Shown: positions 8,873 through 17,596 of the stretch, piece by piece
Position numbering within the stretch: position 1 is the stretch's first letter
Layout of the letters: each line of letters opens with the position of its first letter
DNA from: CAYNKA01 sp964397655
Lineage (GTDB): Bacteria > Spirochaetota > Spirochaetia > DTKZ01
NCBI GenBank assembly: GCA_964397655.1
Contig: CAYNKA010000015.1
Location: forward strand, 21,115-85,114
DNA: 64,000 bases
Direction of reading: 5' to 3'
Notes under the pieces: model-generated
Told to the model about the DNA's origin: nothing
The model's input: only the letters and a program-made list of their open reading frames with translations
The model's database searches: none
Program-made: the position numbers and the translations under genes

Positions 8873-9928
8873 TCACCGCCTGAAATACCGCTTGTACCAA
8901 GCGACGAAATTCCTGATACCCGTCGCGATGTCGACCTTGGGCCGGTAACCGAGATCGCGTTCCAGGTCCTTCGTGTCCGCGAAGGTCGACGGCACGTCTC
9001 CCGCGGGCATGGGTTTCAGGATCTTCTCGGCTTTCATCCCGAGTTCCTTCTCGATCGCCTCGACGAGGTCCATGAGCCCGACGGGATTCCCGAACCCGAT
9101 GTTGTAGATCCTGTAGGGTCCCGGCGCCGTCGCCGGATCGGGGTCGTCAGGGTTCCACGAGGGGTCGGGCTCGGCGGGATGATCGATCACCCTGATCACG
9201 CCCTCCACGATGTCGTCGACGTAGGTGAAGTCCCGCTTCATGTCCCCGAAGTTGTTGATCTGGATCGGCTTTCCCTCGAGGATTGCCTTCGTGAACAGGA
9301 AGTAGGCCATGTCGGGCCGTCCCCAGGGGCCGTAGACGGTGAAGAACCTGAGGCCCGTCGTCGGTATCTGAAAAAGGTGGCTGTAGGAGTGGGCGAGAAG
9401 CTCGTTCGCCTTCTTCGTGGCGGCGTAGAGACTCACCGGATGGTCCACGTTGTCGTGGGTCGAGAAGGGCTGCTTCTTGTTCAGGCCGTAGACGCTCGAA
9501 CTCGAGGCGTAGCAGAAGCTGCCTGTTCCCGCGTTCCTCACCGCTTCGAGGACGTTGGAAAACCCCACGAGATTGCTCGTGACGTAGACCGAAGGATTCG
9601 TGATGCTGTACCTGACGCCGGCCTGGGCGGCGAGGTGACAGACCGCGTCGAACTTCTCCGCCGCGAAGAGCCTGTCGATTCCTTCCTTGTCCTCGAGGTC
9701 GAGCCTGACGAACCGGAGGTTGGGCGTCTTGGCGCTCGCCGCGGTTATGCCGTACTCCGCGCACGCGGAAGCGTCGAATCCGGCCTCGGCGAGCCGGCCG
9801 AACTTCAAGGCCGGGTCGTAATAATCGTTGATCGCGTCGAGACCGACCACCTCGTCGCCTCTTTCCGCGAGACGGACCGACGTGAAGAAGCCGATGAAGC
9901 CCGCGGCTCCGGTAACCAGTAGTTTCAT
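8873..9928 (-). CDS. UDP-glucuronate 4-epimerase (extended SDR)
   Basis: 351 residues. Rossmann motif TGAAGFIGFFTSVRLAERGD, the family marker AAQAGVRYSITNP, catalytic SSSSVYG and YAATKKANE (Tyr/Lys pair), and FFTVYGPWGRPDMA, all typical of the LpsL/GAE group that interconverts UDP-GlcA and UDP-GalA. First gene of the minus-strand block; AGGAAAC precedes ATG 9928. Its partner ugd makes its substrate. Confidence 0.9.
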   Translation of the reverse strand: MKLLVTGAAGFIGFFTSVRLAERGDEVVGLDAINDYYDPALKFGRLAEAGFDASACAEYGITAASAKTPNLRFVRLDLEDKEGIDRLFAAEKFDAVCHLAAQAGVRYSITNPSVYVTSNLVGFSNVLEAVRNAGTGSFCYASSSSVYGLNKKQPFSTHDNVDHPVSLYAATKKANELLAHSYSHLFQIPTTGLRFFTVYGPWGRPDMAYFLFTKAILEGKPIQINNFGDMKRDFTYVDDIVEGVIRVIDHPAEPDPSWNPDDPDPATAPGPYRIYNIGFGNPVGLMDLVEAIEKELGMKAEKILKPMPAGDVPSTFADTKDLERDLGYRPKVDIATGIRNFVAWYKRYFRR

Positions 9929-10009
9929 TGTTCGTTTCCTCTCGGCATTCGATTTCGCCTTGCTACATTAATGAAAAGCGGATAATTTGCATAGAGAGGC
10001 CGTTTCGAA
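9929..10009. promoter_or_regulatory. Divergent intergenic region, probable promoters
   Basis: An 81-base gap between two divergently transcribed genes. On the plus strand a weak promoter-like pair is seen: TTGCTA (9960-9965) and GATAAT (9981-9986), 15 bases apart, followed by GAGAGG before ATG 10010. The spacing is short of optimal, so this is a low-confidence call. Confidence 0.3.
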
Positions 10010-11125
10010 ATGCACATAGTATTCATGATAACCCGGGGCGATTCCATAGGAGGAGCCCAGATCCACGTCAAGGACTTCTCCCTGAGGCTCGTCCGGGACG
10101 GCCACCGCGTGACCGTTCTCACGGGAAGCTCCGGAGATCTCACCGAGGTGCTCGACGAGGCCGGGGTTCCCTGGCGGCTCGTCCGGAACCTCGTGCGGCC
10201 CATCGATCCCCGAAAGGACTTCCTCGCGATCCTGGAAACCAGAAAGCTCCTCAAGGAGCTCGGACCCGACCTCGTTTCCACCCACACGGCCAAGGCCGGA
10301 CTCGTCGGAAGGCTCGCCGCCCATTACGCGGGTATTCCCGCGATCTTCACGGTCCACGGCTGGCAGTTCGCTGAGGGAATCCCCGCCCTTCAGAGATTCG
10401 TCGTGGAAAGACTCGAACGCTTCACCGCCGAACGCTGCGCGAAGATCATCACGGTCTCGCGGTACGACGAGCGCTTCGCCCTCGAGCGCAGGGTCGTGAA
10501 GGCGGACAAGATGCTCACCATCCACAACGGCATGCCCGAGGACCAAGGCGGCGAACCCGGTTCCGGCGCGCGACGAGACGGAACGGTGAGGCTCGTCATG
10601 GTGGCCCGGTTCCAGGAACAGAAGGACCACGGCACGCTCTTCGCCGCCCTCGCGGGCCTCGGAGATCTTCCCTGGTCGCTCGAACTCGTCGGCGACGGGC
10701 CTCTCATGGATCGCTTCCGGGGACTCGCGTCCGATCTGGGCATGGCGGACCGGATCGAATTCTCCGGTCAGCGGCTCGACGTCGCGCGCCGACTCGCCGC
10801 CTCCGACGTGTTTCTGCTCGTGAGCAACTGGGAAGGCTTCCCGCGGAGCATCCTCGAAGCAATGCGCGAGGGGCTTCCCGTGATCGCCTCGGACGTGGGA
10901 GGCTGCAACGAATCCGTCGTCGACGGGGAGACGGGCTTCCTCGTTCCCAAGGGGGACGCGGAGGCGCTGCGGAAGCGGCTCCGGGAGCTCGTCGAATCCG
11001 AGGACCTGCGGCGAAGGCTCGGCGACGCGGGAAAAAGACGATTCAAGGAGAACTTCACCTTCGAGAGCATGTACCGGAAGACCCTCGCGGTGTACCGCGA
11101 GATTCTCGGCAGGGAAGACGTTTGA
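10010..11125 (+). CDS. Glycosyltransferase family 4
   Basis: 371-residue GT-B retaining glycosyltransferase. The N-terminal domain begins MHIVFMITRGDSIGGAQIHV, the usual GT4 glycine loop; STHTAKAGLVGRLAA and TVHGWQF resemble capsule and O-antigen transferases of the WbpT/RfaG type. The C-terminal donor domain has VARFQEQKDHGTL and the E-x7-E pattern in WEGFPRSILEAM. Cytoplasmic or membrane-peripheral; donor sugar unknown. Transcribed alone on the plus strand, convergent with the CDP-alcohol phosphotransferase. Confidence 0.88.
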   Translation: MHIVFMITRGDSIGGAQIHVKDFSLRLVRDGHRVTVLTGSSGDLTEVLDEAGVPWRLVRNLVRPIDPRKDFLAILETRKLLKELGPDLVSTHTAKAGLVGRLAAHYAGIPAIFTVHGWQFAEGIPALQRFVVERLERFTAERCAKIITVSRYDERFALERRVVKADKMLTIHNGMPEDQGGEPGSGARRDGTVRLVMVARFQEQKDHGTLFAALAGLGDLPWSLELVGDGPLMDRFRGLASDLGMADRIEFSGQRLDVARRLAASDVFLLVSNWEGFPRSILEAMREGLPVIASDVGGCNESVVDGETGFLVPKGDAEALRKRLRELVESEDLRRRLGDAGKRRFKENFTFESMYRKTLAVYREILGREDV

Positions 11126-11141
11126 AGATCGGTTCCTCCGC

Positions 11142-11897
11142 TCAGCCCTCCGGGTTCCGCCCTGCCTTCGCGAGACGCTCGACCTTGCGTACGAGCTTCG
11201 TCACCGAATAGGCGCAGCCTGCGCCGTAGAAGGCCGCATAAAAAAGCACGATCCAGGGCAGGGTCCCGGTCAGCGTTCCGACGAACGTCGCGGGGATGAG
11301 AAACCCGGTGACTCCGAGATTCTCGCTCAGACGCTTCTCGCCCGCGATCTCGGACGAGGCTCCGCCGCCCGCGACGTTCTTGTAACCCTGGTACGCGAGG
11401 CGCATGAACAGGTTCGCGACCGCCGCGAGTCCCCCGACCGCGGCCCAGCCTCCCTCGGGGAGGGGGATCGCGAGCGTTTCCAAGCCCGGAAGCTCTCCGG
11501 GAGCCAGGTACTGAGCGGCGATGCCGGAACCGAGCAGGACCGAAGCATAGGCCGCGTATCCGCCCAAGGCGTCGGCCCAGGCGCCCCAGGGTCCCGTCGT
11601 CTTCGTCACCCTCGCCACGTTTCCGTCTGCGCAGTCGAGGATCGCGAACAGGTTCAGGACGGCGGCTCCGGCCGCGATCCAGGCGAAATCGCCCGACGCC
11701 ATGAGAATCCCTCCGAGGATCGCGATCAGGCCCGAGGAGTAGGAGACCGCGTTCGCCGAAATCCCGAACCTGAGGAACAGCCATGCCGTCGGGATCGAAA
11801 CCGGCCTGAGAACCCACCGCGTCCAATAGGAATCGGACCGGTTCTTCTCCGGCGGAAGCGAGGCACGGATGTCGCGCAGCGTATATTGTTTCACCAT
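11142..11897 (-). CDS. CDP-alcohol phosphotransferase family membrane protein, variant active site
   Basis: 251 residues with about six membrane helices. The family signature D-x2-DG-x2-AR-x8-G-x3-D-x3-D is present as Asp88, Asp91, Gly92, Ala95-Arg96, Gly105 and Asp109, but position 113, normally the last Asp (the proposed catalytic base), is Gly. Members move a phospho-alcohol from a CDP-linked donor to an acceptor at the inner membrane. Because the locus can make CMP-activated aminoethylphosphonate, this is the best candidate for attaching the phosphonate to a lipid or glycan (inference). AAGGA precedes ATG 11897. Confidence 0.75.
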   Translation of the reverse strand: MVKQYTLRDIRASLPPEKNRSDSYWTRWVLRPVSIPTAWLFLRFGISANAVSYSSGLIAILGGILMASGDFAWIAAGAAVLNLFAILDCADGNVARVTKTTGPWGAWADALGGYAAYASVLLGSGIAAQYLAPGELPGLETLAIPLPEGGWAAVGGLAAVANLFMRLAYQGYKNVAGGGASSEIAGEKRLSENLGVTGFLIPATFVGTLTGTLPWIVLFYAAFYGAGCAYSVTKLVRKVERLAKAGRNPEG

Positions 11898-11951
11898 CTT
11901 ATTCGTCCTTGCTCGAATAACAATTCAAACGTTAGCCAATAATACTGTCGC

Positions 11952-12164
11952 ATGTATCTTCCTCGATATATCGAATCTACTCTCCTTGAAGCGGCAACCC
12001 AGTTCCCCTTCGTGGCGGTCCTCGGTGCGCGTCAAGCGGGAAAATCCACCCTGCTGAAAGAGCTTCGTTCGAAACGGCGATGCGCCTGGAATTCCAGGCC
12101 GTCATCGATATTTATCCCTGAAGAACTGCTTTTCTCGGAGCCCCCACTCAGGCCGGGCCGCTGA
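11952..12164 (+). pseudogene. Remnant of an AAA_14/DUF4143-type ATPase
   Basis: The first 40-odd residues match the start of the archaeal-type AAA_14/DUF4143 ATPases (MYLPRYIESTLLEAA, then Walker A GARQAGKSTLLKEL). These proteins are normally near 400 residues, but here similarity ends around base 12080 and the frame stops at 12162-12164. A perfect 16-base palindrome (12084-12099) lies at the break. The rest of the ATPase, including Walker B and the DUF4143 domain, is absent. The 12100-12207 stretch holds no other recognisable gene. Confidence 0.65.
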
Positions 12165-12207
12165 GACGAATTCACGAGGACATCTACCGGATTCCTTGGG
12201 AAAAGGC

Positions 12208-13278
12208 TCAACGGCCTTCGATCTCGGCGACGATTCTTTCGAACCGTTCCCCGATCCCCCCCAGCTGGTCCCTGTAGGTCTCGAATGCGTTCCGGACGAT
12301 CCGCTTCCGGCCGGCATCGTCGGCGAGCCAACGCTCACCCGTCTCGACGAGGTCGTCCGCGTCCCATGAGAAGGGGACGTAGGTCTCTCCGGGGACGAAG
12401 ACGTCCGGCCAGGTTTCGAGATGGGACATGTCCGGCTTGAGGAGAAGGGCCCCGTTCCTCACCGCCTCGAAGTCGCGGAAACAGAGCTCCCCCCATCCGA
12501 AGGGCGAGAGGATGATCTTCGAACGGCGGATCTCCTCGTTGTATCGATTCTGGGGTACCTCGCCGGTGAGGAAGCGCGGATTTCCGCTTATCTTCTCCAA
12601 TATGAGCTTTCGATGGTAAGCGATGGAGGGCTGGGAAACGAGGCCGAGCCGGGCATGGATGTCGTGGGAACCCGAGTTCGCCTTCAGGGCGGCTTCGGAG
12701 AGGTTCTCCGCGTGGTAGAAGGGCTTCACGATGCGGAGGCCCAGCGACCTCGCGAGGGCTACGGCGGTCCGCTGCCGGAAGGTCGTCTTGGGAAAATCTC
12801 CGATCCCTATGTTCCAGGAAAGGCGTAGCTTCGCGAGCTGGGAAGGATCGTCCGCGATCGCCCTCGCCTTCTCCTTCGGGTCGGTCACGCCGTACTTCCC
12901 GTGGTAGTAGTCGGAAAAGAGCTCCTTGCCGTAGAGCCTGCGGGAGTAGAGGGTTTTGTCCTTGAACAGGGCCTTCTGGTAGAAGAGGTCCACGTAGGGA
13001 AGCACCTCGAGGCGCGGAATCCCTCCGCCCGCGTCGTCGTGGAAGAAGGCGATGCGTTCGTACTTCGCCCGGAGCCTCTTCATGAGATCGAGGTCGACCA
13101 CGTCTGGCTTGATGAACCACCTCACCATGACGAGGATCCGGTTCCGGTCCTTCGTCAGGCAGTAGTCGACCGAATTCGTGAAACGGAAGTCCCCCGTCCT
13201 GGCGGAAAAGAGGAAGGGCTTCAGCGTATGGAAACAGGCTATCCTGTCGTAGAGTGCGAGGACCGTTATCTTTCCCAT
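12208..13278 (-). CDS. Glycosyltransferase-like protein (CgeB/exostosin-like C-terminus)
   Basis: 356 residues, soluble. The C-terminal region (RSKIILSPFGWGELCFRD, then FEAVRNGALLLKPD and ETYVPFSWDADDLVE) resembles the 'Glyco_trans_1_2'/CgeB and exostosin-type GT-B donor domains, in which a 'reported to be shamed by rank' E-x6-E pair replaces the standard E-x7-E. The N-terminal half is less familiar. Probably a sugar transferase of this locus, substrate unknown. It is divergent from the next GT4 with about 60 bases between them. Confidence 0.6.
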   Translation of the reverse strand: MGKITVLALYDRIACFHTLKPFLFSARTGDFRFTNSVDYCLTKDRNRILVMVRWFIKPDVVDLDLMKRLRAKYERIAFFHDDAGGGIPRLEVLPYVDLFYQKALFKDKTLYSRRLYGKELFSDYYHGKYGVTDPKEKARAIADDPSQLAKLRLSWNIGIGDFPKTTFRQRTAVALARSLGLRIVKPFYHAENLSEAALKANSGSHDIHARLGLVSQPSIAYHRKLILEKISGNPRFLTGEVPQNRYNEEIRRSKIILSPFGWGELCFRDFEAVRNGALLLKPDMSHLETWPDVFVPGETYVPFSWDADDLVETGERWLADDAGRKRIVRNAFETYRDQLGGIGERFERIVAEIEGR

Positions 13279-13339
13279 GTTTCGGCTGCTCCGTGATCGA
13301 ATCCCGTCCGGCTTGCGGATCGGGAAGTTTCATTATACC

Positions 13340-14476
13340 ATGTGGCCCATGCCGATGAAAGAAGACCGGCCCGTCGTAGGGGTTTTCACCAAACAGCTCG
13401 ACAACTGGACGAGCGGAAGCGGACACCATCTCAACGAGATCATGAAGCGCGTCGTCGCCATGAACGACAGGTTCCGCTTCGTCTTCATCCACTACAAGCC
13501 GAGCGGGAACCCCGTCTACCGCGAGGTGGAGGAACTCATAATACCGCGGAATCCTCTCGCCGCGACGCTCGCTCTTGCGAAGAGGAAATTCGACGTCCTC
13601 CACCACACTCCGCTCACGTTCTTTTCGCCGGTCTGGGGCCTTCCTGCGAAACGCATGGCGACCATCCACGGCGCGGAACAGCTCCTCGTGCCGCGGTTCT
13701 ACGGCGCGGCGGAGATGGCCCACGAGCGCTGGCTGGTGCCGGTCTACGCACGCCGCATGGACCACATCGTCACCGTGTCGGAGACGAGCAAGAGGTTCTT
13801 CGTCGAACGCTACCGAGTGTCCCCGGAAAGGATAACGGTCTGCTACAACGGCGTCGGGCCGGGCTACCGCCGCCTCGACCGGGCCGCGCTCACCGCGCCC
13901 GAGCGTTTCGGAACCGGCGACAAATTCGTCTTCCACCTGAGCCGGCTGTCCGAACGCAAGAATCCCTGGACCCTGCTCAAGGCCTATGCGAGATTCGTCG
14001 CCGCGGAGCCCGGGAACCGCGAGTACAGGCTCGTCATCGGGGGCAAGGGATGGGACGATCCCCGCGTTACCGCCTTCATCGAAAAGGCCGGGATCGGGGG
14101 CCTGGTCGTCCGCACCGGCTTCCTCGACGAGAAAGATTCCGTGGAGCTCCTCAACGCGGCCGCCGTCTTCGTATTCCCCTCGCTCGCCGAGGGCTTCGGC
14201 ATGCCGAACGTGGAGGCGATGGCCTGCGGCTGCCCGGTCATAACCTCGAACGTGTTCGCGATTCCCGAGGTCGTCGGCGACGCCGCCCTGGTCCTCGCAG
14301 ATCCCGCGAGCGACGCCGAGCTCGCCGCGGCCATCGGCAGGGTCATCGGAGACGAAGCCTTGAGGTCGCGGCTCGTCGAGGCGGGCCTGAAGCGTCTTCC
14401 TCTCTTCGACTGGGACGCGAGCGCCCGGAAAGTGTACGGGGTGTACGAAAAACTGACCGGCGCCGGGCGCGGATGA
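13340..14476 (+). CDS. Glycosyltransferase family 4
   Basis: About 378 residues, GT-B fold. Acceptor-domain features TIHGAEQLLVPRF and TVSETSKRFF; donor domain from FHLSRLSERKNPWTLLKAY, with the E-x7-E pattern in AEGFGMPNVEAMACGCPV. Typical of mannosyl- or rhamnosyl-type GT4 enzymes. The frame is open upstream to 13277, but that overlaps the divergent gene. ATG 13340 has GGGAAG upstream; ATG 13349 and 13355 are also possible starts. Confidence 0.88.
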   Translation: MWPMPMKEDRPVVGVFTKQLDNWTSGSGHHLNEIMKRVVAMNDRFRFVFIHYKPSGNPVYREVEELIIPRNPLAATLALAKRKFDVLHHTPLTFFSPVWGLPAKRMATIHGAEQLLVPRFYGAAEMAHERWLVPVYARRMDHIVTVSETSKRFFVERYRVSPERITVCYNGVGPGYRRLDRAALTAPERFGTGDKFVFHLSRLSERKNPWTLLKAYARFVAAEPGNREYRLVIGGKGWDDPRVTAFIEKAGIGGLVVRTGFLDEKDSVELLNAAAVFVFPSLAEGFGMPNVEAMACGCPVITSNVFAIPEVVGDAALVLADPASDAELAAAIGRVIGDEALRSRLVEAGLKRLPLFDWDASARKVYGVYEKLTGAGRG

Positions 14477-14530
14477 CCGCACGGGCTCCGTTTCCGGGCG
14501 CGCGGCGGCCAGGGAGTCTCGCATCGGCCG

Positions 14531-16291
14531 CTAACGCGGAACGAGGATCCTGAACGCTTCGTTCTCCCAGACCTGACGGTATCCCCTCTCACGGAAAAAT
14601 TCCTCGAGCATCGCCCGGTCCTTGATCGCGGTTTCCGTCGAGCTCACCCCGCCGCTCTTCGGCCAATTGCCGTTTCTCGTCTGGATCTTGGCGAGGATCG
14701 CGGGAGGAAGCTTCCCTCCGGCGGCCGAGGCTTTCTTCAGATTCCGTTCGAATTCCGAAGGCAGATAGAGGATCGGCCACGAGTTGCGGAGATAGGGCCG
14801 GGTGCGCGTCAGGTAATGGATCATGGGAATGCTTTCGAACGCGATGAGCTCGTCCCCCGGTTCGACGTAGGTCTCAAGCGCCCGGAGCGCCTCCGTGACG
14901 ACCCGCGCCCGGTCCTCGGTCGTGAATACTACCCGGAGCAGGGGATGGTCGACCGCGTGCGTCATGTCCCGCCTGAGAGCCCAATCCCGATAGGAACCTC
15001 GATACAGGAACGGCAGGGAAAAAGCGGCGTAGAGCGCGACGATGAGGATGAAGACGCCCCGCCTGCCCTCAAGGGTAGACGCAAAGCTCCGGTCCGCGGA
15101 GGCCGCCGGGCCCTCGATACGGAAGATCGCCCGGACGTCGGGCCCTTCGAGCCAGAATTTCGCCGCCAGGGGAAGCCCGAAGAGGAGGCCGTAGGCTCCG
15201 ACCTTCATGCCGGTGTCGGAGCCGACCGAAAGCACCATGAGGAGGATCACGGCGCAGGCGGCGCCGCATTTCGTGAAACCTCCGTCCGTATCGGGAAGGA
15301 GCAGGACGACCAGGGCGGTCAGGTAGACGAGTCCCGTCATGAAGTAGACGACGGGCATGGCCTCGCTCCAGAGATGGGTCCAGGAGACCGCGGCCGCGGC
15401 CGCCGCGAGGACGACGAGTCCCGCAGCGACGGCCCGCCGCCCGCCGAGCCGCCCGAGCGCGGCCCGATAGAGACCGAGACAGGCGAGACCGGCCAGGGCG
15501 GCGGCGACTGCCCGTCCGTGGTCCACGAAGAATTTCTTCTCGATCGTGTTCGAACCGTAGTGCGAGAGTTCCTCCTTCGATCCCGAAAAGAGTTCGCGGA
15601 TCGAGACGAAGTACAGGTCCAGGTGTCCCAGGGCCTTCATAGCGAGGAGGGCGAGGAGGGCGGCGGCGGCGAAGCCGCCTGAGAAGACAGCGAGGTCCCG
15701 CGCGGCCGCCCTGAGCGTCTTGCCGCGGAGGAAATCCGCGAGCACCACGACGGTGACGAACAGGACGGCCAGCAGGTTCGGGAAGCGGGCGAAGGCGGCG
15801 AGGCAGAACGCGGCGCCCGACGCGGCGAGCCCGACCGGGTTTCCGCTTCGGACCCAGCCGAGGAGGAGGAAGGCGCCGAGCACGAGAAGCAGGGCGCTCA
15901 CGTTGTTGTAGTGGATCGTGGTGATCTTGCTCGGGAAATGGAAGACCATCCCCATGAGCAGGGCGGGAAAAAGATGGCGGGGCTTCACCGTGTCGCGGTA
16001 AACGAGGAAGACGAGGAAGGCCGTGAGCCAGAAAATGAGGACGCCCGCGAACCGGAACGAGAGGAGCCCCCCCGCGCCGAATACGGCGTTCCACGAGCCT
16101 CCGACGAGGTTCGTGAACCAGAGATGAAACCAATAAGAAACGCTTTCGGGAGCGGAGAAGAAATTCTGATAATTCGAGAGCACCCAGCCCGTGTCCGTGA
16201 AGTCCAGCCCCTGGAACATGAGCGCGAGGGGGAGCGCGAAAAGAATGACGGCCGAGACCGCGACGAAGGCCTTTTCGGAAACGATCCGCAT
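14531..16291 (-). CDS. Polytopic GT-C-like membrane glycosyltransferase
   Basis: 586 residues with roughly ten membrane helices and a soluble C-terminal domain. An acidic motif in the first external loop (LDFTDTGWVLSNYQ) is what GT-C enzymes such as ArnT and the Gtr transferases carry there. The start overlaps the GtrA stop (TGATG at 16289-16293; GTG 16294 also possible). In context it should transfer a sugar from polyprenyl phosphate to a glycan or lipid on the periplasmic face. I cannot name the acceptor. Confidence 0.65.
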   Translation of the reverse strand: MRIVSEKAFVAVSAVILFALPLALMFQGLDFTDTGWVLSNYQNFFSAPESVSYWFHLWFTNLVGGSWNAVFGAGGLLSFRFAGVLIFWLTAFLVFLVYRDTVKPRHLFPALLMGMVFHFPSKITTIHYNNVSALLLVLGAFLLLGWVRSGNPVGLAASGAAFCLAAFARFPNLLAVLFVTVVVLADFLRGKTLRAAARDLAVFSGGFAAAALLALLAMKALGHLDLYFVSIRELFSGSKEELSHYGSNTIEKKFFVDHGRAVAAALAGLACLGLYRAALGRLGGRRAVAAGLVVLAAAAAAVSWTHLWSEAMPVVYFMTGLVYLTALVVLLLPDTDGGFTKCGAACAVILLMVLSVGSDTGMKVGAYGLLFGLPLAAKFWLEGPDVRAIFRIEGPAASADRSFASTLEGRRGVFILIVALYAAFSLPFLYRGSYRDWALRRDMTHAVDHPLLRVVFTTEDRARVVTEALRALETYVEPGDELIAFESIPMIHYLTRTRPYLRNSWPILYLPSEFERNLKKASAAGGKLPPAILAKIQTRNGNWPKSGGVSSTETAIKDRAMLEEFFRERGYRQVWENEAFRILVPR

Positions 16292-16692
16292 CACGTATTA
16301 CCTTTCCCGAAAACGAGGAATTTCTGGGCGACGAAGGATGCGGCCACGGATGCGGCGAGGGCGAAGAACTGGCCCGCGTATTCGTTCATGCCGAATCTTT
16401 CCACGAAAAGAACGAGAAGAACGAAGTTGAGGCCGAGGACCGCGGCGTAGGAGCCGATCATGGAAGCGAGCATCCTGGCTGTCACCCTGCCCCCGTGCCT
16501 GAAGGTATAGCGCCGGTTCATGAGGAAGCTGAAGGTCGTGCCGAAGCAGTACTCGAGGAAGAGCGCCAGCCGATAATCGATCCCCAGCGCCACGAGCAGG
16601 GAATAGATCCCGTAGGTGATCGCCGTATTCAGGACGCCGACGATGTGGAAGGCGACGAGTTCCCTCAGAAATGCCTTTTTTTCACCACCCAC
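16291..16692 (-). CDS. gtrA: GtrA-family membrane protein
   Basis: 133 residues with four membrane helices and the GtrA pattern: VGVLNTAITYGIYSLL, then GTTFSFLMNRRYTF before helix three. GtrA proteins are thought to flip polyprenyl-linked sugars to the periplasm. The start is read as GTG 16692, which overlaps the GT2 gene by 28 bases; the longer open frame upstream is the GT2 gene in another frame. Together with the flanking GT2 and GT-C genes it forms a three-part transfer system. Confidence 0.85.
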   Translation of the reverse strand: MGGEKKAFLRELVAFHIVGVLNTAITYGIYSLLVALGIDYRLALFLEYCFGTTFSFLMNRRYTFRHGGRVTARMLASMIGSYAAVLGLNFVLLVLFVERFGMNEYAGQFFALAASVAASFVAQKFLVFGKGNT

Positions 16693-17579
16693 TGGGGAGT
16701 ACCGTTCCTGTCGAGATAGTGTTTTCCGATGTATTCCCCCACGATGCCGAGCGACACCATCTGGACGCTCGCCGTGAAGAGGATGATGACCGCGAGGGAA
16801 GCCCAGCCGCTCGGGGCGCTTCCCGGATCGACCAGCTTGTCGACGAGAAAATACAGACCCAGGCCCACGCAGACCAGGCCGGTGAGGAGCCCGGCGAAGG
16901 TCACGACCCGGAGCGGCTTGATGGAGAAGTTGATGAACATACTGAGCCAGAGATTGACGAGCTTCGCGAGCGTATAGCCCGACTTTCCCTCCTGCCTGGC
17001 CGAATGCTCGACGTAGACCGAGGAGATGTTGTTCGTCACGCGCAGCAGGAGGCCGTCGATGTAGGGGAAGGGACCCTTGTACTTGACGATCTCGTCGATC
17101 ACGTCCCTGCGGACGAGCTTGAAGCTGCAAAGGTAGAGGTTCTTCGGCTTGCCGAGGAGCCAGGTGGCCATCCTGTCGTTCATTCTGCTGCCGAGGTTCC
17201 TGAAGAAATGGTGCTTCTTCTTGCGGTACTTCGCGTACACGACGTCGTAGCCCTTTTCGGCCTCGACGACGAGCTTGCGGATCTCCTCCGGCGGGTTCTG
17301 GAAGTCGTCGTCGATGATGGCTGCGAAATCACCCGTCGCGTGGTTCAGGGCGCACATGACCGCGTTGTGCTCGCTGAAGTTGCGCCGGAGGCAGATGTAG
17401 CGGACGTCGTCGCTCTCCGCGGCGATGCGCGCGCAGACCTCGTCGCTCTCGTCCCTGCTTCCGTCGTTCACCAGGACGAACTCGAGCTCGCAGTCGCCGA
17501 GTTCCCTCCTCGTCTTATCGACGAGCGGGCCTATGGTCTTCGCCCCGTTGTAGACGGGGATGCAAACCGACAGTTTCAT
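16665..17579 (-). CDS. Polyprenyl-phosphate glycosyltransferase, GT2 (GtrB/ArnC-like)
   Basis: 304 residues. GT-A domain with SVCIPVYNGAKTI, VNDGSRDES, and the metal motif in AAIIDDDFQNPPEEI, which matches the DPM1/ArnC/GtrB form DxDxQxPPE. Two membrane helices follow near residues 225-285, and the tail is basic. It loads a sugar from a nucleotide donor onto undecaprenyl phosphate on the cytoplasmic face. CGGAGG precedes ATG 17579. Sits between the aminotransferase and GtrA. Confidence 0.88.
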   Translation of the reverse strand: MKLSVCIPVYNGAKTIGPLVDKTRRELGDCELEFVLVNDGSRDESDEVCARIAAESDDVRYICLRRNFSEHNAVMCALNHATGDFAAIIDDDFQNPPEEIRKLVVEAEKGYDVVYAKYRKKKHHFFRNLGSRMNDRMATWLLGKPKNLYLCSFKLVRRDVIDEIVKYKGPFPYIDGLLLRVTNNISSVYVEHSARQEGKSGYTLAKLVNLWLSMFINFSIKPLRVVTFAGLLTGLVCVGLGLYFLVDKLVDPGSAPSGWASLAVIILFTASVQMVSLGIVGEYIGKHYLDRNGTPQWVVKKRHF

Positions 17580-17596
17580 GCCAGCCCCTCCGCTAT

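Noticed and set aside
16291..17130. 279-codon frame for the GtrA protein
   Set aside because: The upstream 146 codons are the GT2 gene read in another frame; GtrA homologues are about 130 residues, fitting GTG 16692.
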